A stretch of 64,000 bases of DNA from Oleispira sp963933055 (GTDB lineage: Bacteria; Pseudomonadota; Gammaproteobacteria; Pseudomonadales; Oceanobacteraceae), in the NCBI GenBank assembly GCA_963933055.1, contig CAWVSY010000001.1, positions 62,001-126,000 on the forward strand, given 5' to 3'. Positions 54,238 to 61,148 of the stretch are shown piece by piece (within the stretch, counting starts at the first letter, position 1; each line of letters opens with the position of its first letter). The translations under genes were made by a program, and so were the position numbers. The notes beneath the pieces are model-generated. The model saw only the letters and a list, made by a program, of their open reading frames with translations. It did no database searches and was not told the DNA's origin.

Positions 54238-56010
54238 ATGCCCTTTCAGTTCGAGCAGTATTCTTTCGATAGTCAAAGCGGCATGCTCAGCCATACCGAC
54301 AAACCAGAACAAACCTTACGTCATAAAGTAGCAGGCCTACTGCAATACCTAATCGAGCATCAAGATAGAATCGTAAGCAAAGAAGAACTGTTAGAAGCGC
54401 TATGGCAGCATGGCGATTACCGCGAAAATTCTTTAACCCAAAGTATCCGTGAGCTGCGCTTCACGATAATGCTAAATCGCCTAGCTATATAAAGACCTTT
54501 CCACAGCGCGGCTATCAATGGATATGTCCCTTAAATGAAGCCCCACAAGAAGAGATCGTTGATAGCCCATCTGAGAAACAGCATGAGCAACCAAAACAGC
54601 GCCGTCGTCGTTTTTCCCTGCCCTTATTAGCATTAATGCTCGTCATCAGCATTGCTAGCGGACTGATTATTAGCAACTTAGATAATGATCTTAATATCCC
54701 CAACCAAACGACTAAATCACTCTTAGTCTTGCCATTTATTAATGCTACTAACGACCCCACTATGGACTGGCTAGAGCATGGACTATCCGACATGCTTGCC
54801 ATTGATCTGCAACGCAGCAAACCGTTCAATGATTCTCAATTAGAAGTTACACCACCCGCCCTAGCCAATACGCTGCTAATCAATGCAGAACTTGACTGGC
54901 CAACATTGCCTGTCCATATTCGCAGCTTATTACGTGATCAAAAATTTGCCAGTGTGCGTTTGCATAACGACCAGCAAGTTTTTGACTTCAAGCTGATCCA
55001 CGCGGATGGTCGCAATCAGCAAGGTAGCATTAGCTACCCATCATTACCTGCGGATGCGCATTCGATTAGTCAACAGCTGTTATATTTATTAAGACCGGGC
55101 CAACAGCGTGAAATCCAAGTGCCCGCAGATGACCCCATTGCCGCACAGGCGTTAGCCCAAGGCATGCAAGCACTTCAAGAAGCAGGCCCAATAAAAGCCC
55201 AAAAGTACTTCCAAGCCTCTCTTACTATTCAAGACAATAGCCCGTGGACTCGCCTTAAACAAGGCACTCATACTGTACCGCCAACTGCAGCAGCCGTTCG
55301 AATTGGCGCAAGCATTAATCTACGCAGGCTTTTATCAAGTACAGCTACACCAGGGTGAAAAAGCACTCACCTACTTCCACGAAGCCAAAAGTATTGCGGC
55401 TCAATTAGGCTCTAAACCTTTGTTGAATAATACAGACTTCTATATAGCTTTTGCCATGCTCGACCAAGGTCTAGACCAAACCGCCTTAGGCGGTCACCCC
55501 ACTCGTCCGGCAAAACTTAAGCAAGCAATTACCTTATTAGAGAATTTTGTCCTAAACCAAACTTCACCGTATTATCATGCAAGCGCGCTCATCTTTCTTG
55601 GTTGGGCACATGCAGATTTAGGTAACCTTGATCAAGCGCTAAAAGTACTGAGTGAAGCAAAAGTATTGAATAAAGAATTCAATATGGAAACCAGTTTTGG
55701 TTATAGCAGCTACTCTATTATGCGCATTCATTTAAAACGACAAGACTACTCAGCCGTCATTGCGATGAGCAAAGATAAAATCACGACCCGCTTACAAGCT
55801 AACTTCTTAGCCCGCGCGTATTATGAAAATAAACAAGTTGATCAAGCCATAGAAACGCTCAATATATTTAAGCAACAACATCCAGATTTATGGCAAGACC
55901 AAGACGATCAACGCTTAGCTGACTATAGAAATTCAAAGAAGGGAATATTGCCACAGCTTACAAGTGAACCTAAAGCACATTTGGTTTATTGCGAGTCTGA
56001 TTGGTTATAA
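54238..56010 (+). pseudogene. CadC/ToxR-like membrane regulator with two compensating frameshifts
   Basis: Three frames together encode one 590-residue CadC-like regulator. Part one (54238 to about 54459) is an OmpR-type winged helix (HQDRIVSKEELLEALW, ENSLTQSIRELR). Part two, one frame off, continues DNAKSPSYIKTFPQRGYQW, then a membrane helix (FSLPLLALMLVISIASGLII) and a periplasmic segment LLVLPFINATNDPTMDWLEH typical of this family. Near 55253 the frame returns to the first and encodes TPR-like repeats (FELAQALIYAGFYQVQL, YFHEAKSIAAQLG). A missing C at 54459 (CGCTT for CGCCTT) and an extra C at 55253 (CGCCTT for CGCTT) would explain both breaks. As written, the protein stops after 84 residues. 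It would probably regulate the divergent thioredoxin-fold genes. Confidence 0.82.
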
Positions 56011-56091
56011 TAAAGAAAATATATTGATTTTAAAAAATTAGGAAATTTTCATGCTAACCACTCTCTGAATGTGACCCTTTGGAGATATTAC

Positions 56092-57384
56092 ATGCACATT
56101 CTAAAAAGTTTAATGACCCAATTTTTATTGGGCGCACTACTACTCGTCGCCTTAATTGGACTCATTAGTTACAGTCAAATTCTTGCAGATCAAAATAAAA
56201 ACTTATTATCACAATGGTCCAGTGATAGTGAAAAACTTCGACTTGAACTATCATCACTGCAACAGCAAGCACAACACTATAAACTGAATGCCCCTCGTGA
56301 CTTTGAAAGCTACAATCGAGATGTTGCCGTTTTCTACCAGCAATTCAAACAAGAACTGTCTAAAATAAATGATATCAATATTGCTTTACAAAACAGTGCG
56401 ACCCAAGTCGAGATCAGCCCTCTTTTAAGAACGATAATCCAAAATACAGATACACCTCTAATACAAAGCCAAGCGATGCTAACGGCTTGGTTACAACAAT
56501 GGTCATCGTTCAGCAATAACATGACAGATAGATTAGGAGATCCCGCAAATCCACGTTTAGAATGGGGGGCCGATCTTGTTTTAGAGCAGTTCCAAGCGCT
56601 GCAACAACATACAAACTCACTAACCAATAGCATCAATACCAGCCAATTATGGCTAAACAAGCATCATACTAACCTCAATATTGCGCTACTGGCTTTTATT
56701 CTTTTCTACATTGTTATTGCGTTAATCAGCCTTGCTTGGTTGGTGATTCGCCCCATCGTTCTTACATCCAAAGCCTGCGAAAAAGTCGCTTCTGGGCAAT
56801 ATGGCTTACATATAAACGTGCCCGCGATAGGAGAAACAAAACGACTGCAGCAGTCATTCAACGACTTATCGGCTAAAACAAAATTGGTGATGGACATGCT
56901 TACTGAAATTCATCAGCCTGGCGATGCAGAAAATAAACTGCAAAGGATTTTTGATAGCGGAAGCGAAGCGCTAGGGATTAATTGGATAGGGTTAATGGCT
57001 TACAAGGAGGATAACTTCGAACTTATTGGTTCAGCACCAGAGGCATTAAAATATTCTTGGCGACATAAGAGTGTGTCAGCGCACAAGCAGTTTGGTAAAG
57101 ACCTTTTAGCGTCTTTTGATAAACGCTGGCTCGACATTCAGCAGCTTAGTAAATTAGCACTGCAACGTCACGACGAACGTTTTTTAAGAGAAGTCCACAA
57201 AAACACACGCGCAAGTCATATGGTAGGTCACCCATTTCATTGCCCGAAACATAATGGTTTTTTATTAATGTTTACGACTCAACAAGAGCATGGTTTTAGC
57301 CCTTCACAAATAGAATTAATCAAAGCGTTAGTCTCTCTCATGTCTGATGCACTGATTTCAGGTTTGAGCTACCAACCTAAATAA
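56092..57384 (+). CDS. Membrane sensor with HAMP and GAF-like domains, no output domain
   Basis: A 430-aa inner-membrane protein. Helix one spans about residues 8-27, a helical periplasmic domain of about 160 residues follows, and helix two lies at about 195-220. A HAMP-type linker (VIRPIVLTSKACEKVASGQY) comes next. The last about 150 residues look GAF-like (LQRIFDSGSEALGINWIGLM, VGHPFHCPKHNGFLLMF). There is no kinase, GGDEF, EAL or methyl-accepting domain. A GTG at 56071 extends the frame but GGAG lies 7 bases before the ATG at 56092. It follows the CadC-like regulator by 81 bp and ends at a terminator. Function unknown; it may signal through a partner. Confidence 0.72.
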   Translation: MHILKSLMTQFLLGALLLVALIGLISYSQILADQNKNLLSQWSSDSEKLRLELSSLQQQAQHYKLNAPRDFESYNRDVAVFYQQFKQELSKINDINIALQNSATQVEISPLLRTIIQNTDTPLIQSQAMLTAWLQQWSSFSNNMTDRLGDPANPRLEWGADLVLEQFQALQQHTNSLTNSINTSQLWLNKHHTNLNIALLAFILFYIVIALISLAWLVIRPIVLTSKACEKVASGQYGLHINVPAIGETKRLQQSFNDLSAKTKLVMDMLTEIHQPGDAENKLQRIFDSGSEALGINWIGLMAYKEDNFELIGSAPEALKYSWRHKSVSAHKQFGKDLLASFDKRWLDIQQLSKLALQRHDERFLREVHKNTRASHMVGHPFHCPKHNGFLLMFTTQQEHGFSPSQIELIKALVSLMSDALISGLSYQPK

Positions 57385-57394
57385 AAAATAAGGG

Positions 57395-57430
57395 AAACTC
57401 GCATTCTTGATAAAGAATGCGAGTTTTTAT
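57395..57430. terminator. Bidirectional Rho-independent terminator
   Basis: A 14-bp perfect stem (AAACTCGCATTCTT at 57395-57408 with AAGAATGCGAGTTT at 57413-57426) is followed by TT on the plus strand. On the reverse strand it is followed by CCC then TTATTTTTTATT. It serves two convergent genes. Confidence 0.9.
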
Positions 57431-57432
57431 TG

Positions 57433-58980
57433 TTAGCTTTTCTTAACTTTATTGCCTAACCACTCAACTTTATAAAGATCTCTTCTGCGATCTAAATAAT
57501 TGCGAACAGAGCCCTCGTTTTGCAATTTATTCAACTTCTCTAAATCCAAATCAACAATTAAGGTCATCTCTGTATTCGGAGTCGTTTCTGCCATAATCGC
57601 ATCATGAGGAAACGAAAAATCTGAAGGTGAAAATACCGCGGTTTGAGCATACTGAATATCCGCACCATCCACTTTGGGTAAGTTACCAACGCTGCCGGCT
57701 ATGGCAACATAACATTCATTTTCAATCGCTCGTGCCTGTGCGCAGCAGCGAACTCTAAGGTAACCATTTTTGGTATCGGTCCAAAAAGGAACAAACAGCA
57801 TTTGCATGCCCTGCTCTGACTGCAAACGTGCTAATTCAGGAAACTCAACGTCATAACAAATAAGTACGCCAATTCTTCCAAAGTCGGTATCAAATACTTT
57901 TAACTCGTTTCCGCCTTGCATAATCCAAGCGCGTTTTTCATAAGGTGTCGGATGAATTTTATACTGAGCTTCTACCGTTCCATCGCGTCGGCATAAATAC
58001 GAAACGTTTAATAACTCTTCATCTTCTAGAACCGGCATTGAGCCTGCAATAACATTGATATTATAAGATACGGCCAGTTTAGAAATGGCTTCTACAATCT
58101 CATCACTGTATTCGGTTAATGCTTTAATCGAATCAATAGAGTTCTTATGATTTTCAATACCCATTAATGGCGCATTAAAAAATTCAGGAAACAGGGCTAA
58201 ATCGCACTGATAATCCGAAAGTGCATCGATAAAAAATTCTACCTGCTGTATTAATTCATCAACCGAATTAAAAGGGCGCATTTGCCACTGCACGCAACCA
58301 ATACGCGCTGTCGTACGATCGGCGCCAATCAGCACGGCCTTTTCTGGATCATAATACAGGTTGGTCCACTCTAATAACGTAGCATAGCCATGTGATTCTT
58401 TATCTTCTGGTAAATAATCCTTAATGACTCGCTTAACTTCAAACTCATTGGATAGTTGAAAAGTTAAAATAGGGTCATAAATTTCTTTGCGTTTAACCTG
58501 TTCAATATAAGCTTGCGGTGTCAGTGTTTTAGCATGATTTTGATAGTTTGGAATGCGCCCACCCGCAACAATCGCTTTCAAATTCAGATTCTGGCACAGT
58601 TCTTTTCGGGCCTCATACAAGCGGCGGCCTAAGCGCATACCGTGATAGTCAGGAGAAACAAATACATCCACACCATACAAAACATCACCTAATGGATCGT
58701 GAGTCGTTAGATACGCATCCCCGGTGATTTGATCATAGGTATGTTGGTCACCAAACTTGTCATAGTCAACAATGACGCTGAAGGCGGCGGCAACCACAAT
58801 ACCATGATCTTCAATACAAATTTGTCCATCTTGAAATACTTGCAGCTGGGCACGAAACTTCTTCTCAGGCCAAGCGCCACCTAAACCAGGATAAACAGCA
58901 TCCATCAGATTTTTAATATCGCCAAAATCATCAAGGGTTAAATGTCTAAGGTTAAGTTTATGCTCTGTTTCTTCGGTCAT
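57433..58980 (-). CDS. GNAT acetyltransferase - nitrilase-superfamily amidohydrolase fusion
   Basis: A 515-aa two-domain protein. Residues about 10-215 form a GNAT domain (VDVFVSPDYHGMRLGRRLYE carries the acetyl-CoA loop). Residues about 225-500 form a carbon-nitrogen hydrolase with the Glu-Lys-Cys triad visible in ALFPEFFN (near 265), YKIHPTPYEK (near 343) and LICYDVEFPEL (near 375). Such fusions are known in bacteria but their substrates are not established. The frame reaches a TTG at 59013, but the ATG at 58980 has GAGA upstream and is preferred. A terminator shared with the convergent neighbour lies just after the stop. The next 297 bases upstream hold no clear gene. Confidence 0.9.
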   Translation of the reverse strand: MTEETEHKLNLRHLTLDDFGDIKNLMDAVYPGLGGAWPEKKFRAQLQVFQDGQICIEDHGIVVAAAFSVIVDYDKFGDQHTYDQITGDAYLTTHDPLGDVLYGVDVFVSPDYHGMRLGRRLYEARKELCQNLNLKAIVAGGRIPNYQNHAKTLTPQAYIEQVKRKEIYDPILTFQLSNEFEVKRVIKDYLPEDKESHGYATLLEWTNLYYDPEKAVLIGADRTTARIGCVQWQMRPFNSVDELIQQVEFFIDALSDYQCDLALFPEFFNAPLMGIENHKNSIDSIKALTEYSDEIVEAISKLAVSYNINVIAGSMPVLEDEELLNVSYLCRRDGTVEAQYKIHPTPYEKRAWIMQGGNELKVFDTDFGRIGVLICYDVEFPELARLQSEQGMQMLFVPFWTDTKNGYLRVRCCAQARAIENECYVAIAGSVGNLPKVDGADIQYAQTAVFSPSDFSFPHDAIMAETTPNTEMTLIVDLDLEKLNKLQNEGSVRNYLDRRRDLYKVEWLGNKVKKS

Positions 58981-59239
58981 ACGGTTCTCACAGTAAAAGA
59001 TAAGATTGGTCAAATACGCTCATAACGAACCCAAAATTAAACGGCAACATCTACTAAAATACGCTCAAACCCTGGTATATCAGCGGTTATTTGCGAAGAA
59101 TACGTATATATTAGGATTAGGTAGAAAACAAGAGAATTCATACGTCTAACGATCAAACCAGATCAATAGACAAAATTGACTCGAAAATTAACAGTAAAGT
59201 TCAGCGTTAAAATTGAATAAAAAACAATCAGATCGTAGA

Positions 59240-59278
59240 ATGAAAGCAATACTGTGCATTTTAGGATGGAGGCCATAA
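59240..59278 (+). CDS. Possible 12-codon leader peptide before the solute-binding protein
   Basis: ATG at 59240 opens a frame reading MKAILCILGWRP that stops at TAA 59276-59278, where the last A begins the next ATG (TAATG). The overlap would couple translation, but no ribosome binding site precedes it. Confidence 0.22.
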   Translation: MKAILCILGWRP

Positions 59279-60108
59279 TGACATCACTATACAAACTGAT
59301 CACCTTCGGGGCATTTTTATTGGTTTTGATGTCTGTGCCTAAGAGCCTTCAAGCTCAAGAAAATATCACCATGGCGGTTGGTGAATGGCCTCCTTACCTT
59401 TCTCAAAGTCAACGACACAATGGCGTTGTATCACACCTCATTAGCGATATATTTGCCGAAATGGGCATCACTGTCACGCTTCATTTTCTTCCTTGGAATC
59501 GAGCGTATAATGAAGCGATCGAAGGAAAGTATAATGCGACTGCGATATGGATGGAAAAGAAGGTGCGTAAAGAGCATTTCATTTACAGTGATGAGGTACT
59601 TTTAGAGCAATTTGTATTTTTTCATAAAAAAGCGTTTACCTTAAACTGGGAATCGATTGATGATTTAACCGCCTTTAAATTTGGTGGCATTCAAGCACAC
59701 AGCTATGGCCCCCAAGTTGATCAATATATAAAAGACGGCCTGATTCAAATAGATATTGTAAATCGCCCTCAGCAGAACTTTAAAAAACTCCTAAAAAATC
59801 GAATTGATCTCTTTCCATTTGAAGTGAACGTTGGCAAGTCTATTTTAAAGAGAGAATTTTCTCTGCAGCAACGTGAAGCATTGACCTACCACAGAACCCC
59901 TTTTCTTAATAACTCCAGTTTTGTTTTATTCCCAAAAACACGAATAGAAAGTGAAAGATTAACCGAATTATTTAATCAGCAATTAAACAAATTTAAAGAA
60001 AGTGGCAAGTACGATATCTATTTCGACAAACTGAAAGAGGGCTATTATGACTTGCCAACAAGCGCAACGGTGAAAAAGATCAGCTCAGTCGGGCTTAAAA
60101 CCCCCTAA
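59278..60108 (+). CDS. Periplasmic amino-acid-type solute-binding protein
   Basis: A 276-aa protein of the bacterial extracellular solute-binding family 3. A signal peptide occupies residues 1-27 (LITFGAFLLVLMSVPKSLQA). The mature part begins ENITMAVGEWPPYLS, followed by GVVSHLISDIFAEMGITVTL and FLPWNRAYNEAIEGKYNA, the pattern of lone family 3 proteins. No transporter permease or ATPase gene is adjacent, so it may serve signalling or be orphan. GGAGG lies 5 bases before the ATG at 59278, which decides this start over the upstream one at 59254. Confidence 0.87.
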   Translation: MTSLYKLITFGAFLLVLMSVPKSLQAQENITMAVGEWPPYLSQSQRHNGVVSHLISDIFAEMGITVTLHFLPWNRAYNEAIEGKYNATAIWMEKKVRKEHFIYSDEVLLEQFVFFHKKAFTLNWESIDDLTAFKFGGIQAHSYGPQVDQYIKDGLIQIDIVNRPQQNFKKLLKNRIDLFPFEVNVGKSILKREFSLQQREALTYHRTPFLNNSSFVLFPKTRIESERLTELFNQQLNKFKESGKYDIYFDKLKEGYYDLPTSATVKKISSVGLKTP

Positions 60109-60115
60109 TATTCAG

Positions 60116-60988
60116 CTAACTTTTTGCCTGCGCAGTAATAACAATATAACGCAAAACGTTATTACGATAAGCCCACCCAAGAAAAGCAGCCGTCACCTTA
60201 TATTTTAACCAGGCCGATCGATGTCCTTTAAGCTTACGCTTTGCGATTTCACTTGATTTCAGCCAACGCCCAAACGGCTCTAAGACGTACTCACTTATAT
60301 CCTGATTATTAATATGCTGAAAGCCTGCTTGCTGCAACTGTTGCTGATAGCGTTCTAATGTCACTATATTTTCTGGTGGGATCTTCGATAAGCCAAGCAT
60401 CGTATTTAAAACTTTTCTTTTAAGCCAAGATAAATGAGGATTAGCCAGTACGATATCGGTTAAGCCAATGCAGCCTCCTTTTCCATTTTTATCTAATATG
60501 TGAAAGCTGTCATTGAAGAACGTATTACGCGAAGGAAAATGATAGGCACAATCAAGCGCTAATACTGTGTTCACCGTATGATGTTTGTTTGTCAAAAGGT
60601 CTGTCAGAAGCAGGTTATTCGTAACATCACCTTCCATAATATATTGAGCAAAATGGCCTTGCGTTCCTGACTTTGCTAAGCGCTGCTGAGCTACCGCCGT
60701 TTGACTGGTCGAATAATTAATACCGCACAGAAACTCTACCTGATAATATTCTGACCATAAAAGCAGTTGGTCACCACAGCCAAAACCGGCATCGAAAATA
60801 CGGCTGCTAGCCCCTAGACCGACTTTAATCGCTAACTGATGCGCTAATGCCTCGCACGCAGATGAATAATCAGACCCCGTCTGCCAATAACCTAAGTTCC
60901 CCCAATAAGCATCACCGCTGTTTAACAGACGCTCAGATAGATCATAAAACTCACGGCTTGGCTTATGCTGATTAGCTCGTTGAGCCAT
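60116..60988 (-). CDS. SAM-dependent methyltransferase
   Basis: A 290-aa class I methyltransferase. The SAM-binding motif I reads IFDAGFGCGDQLLLW near residue 66, followed by VEFLCGINYS (motif II region) and TVLALDCAYHFPSR (post-motif acidic/aromatic region). The N-terminus (FYDLSERLLNSGDAYWGNLGYW) resembles small-molecule/lipid methyltransferases of the cyclopropane-synthase-like group. Substrate unknown. GGGAG lies 9 bases before the ATG. It is convergent with the solute-binding protein gene, only 7 bp apart. Confidence 0.87.
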   Translation of the reverse strand: MAQRANQHKPSREFYDLSERLLNSGDAYWGNLGYWQTGSDYSSACEALAHQLAIKVGLGASSRIFDAGFGCGDQLLLWSEYYQVEFLCGINYSTSQTAVAQQRLAKSGTQGHFAQYIMEGDVTNNLLLTDLLTNKHHTVNTVLALDCAYHFPSRNTFFNDSFHILDKNGKGGCIGLTDIVLANPHLSWLKRKVLNTMLGLSKIPPENIVTLERYQQQLQQAGFQHINNQDISEYVLEPFGRWLKSSEIAKRKLKGHRSAWLKYKVTAAFLGWAYRNNVLRYIVITAQAKS

Positions 60989-61148
60989 CTCTATTTCTCC
61001 CAGATTACTGCAATAAAAGCCTGCATTTCTTAAACGTATACCCGTTTTGAATCTACACTGATATTAAAGATCACAAATTCTTGGCAATTTAAATCTAACA
61101 ATGCGCCTATCAGTATATAGGCAGAAAAAGGAACAATTAATCGTAACT

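Noticed and set aside
54636..55358. Separate 240-aa membrane protein
   Set aside because: The frame continues upstream without stop into the end of the winged-helix domain and matches the middle of a CadC-like protein.
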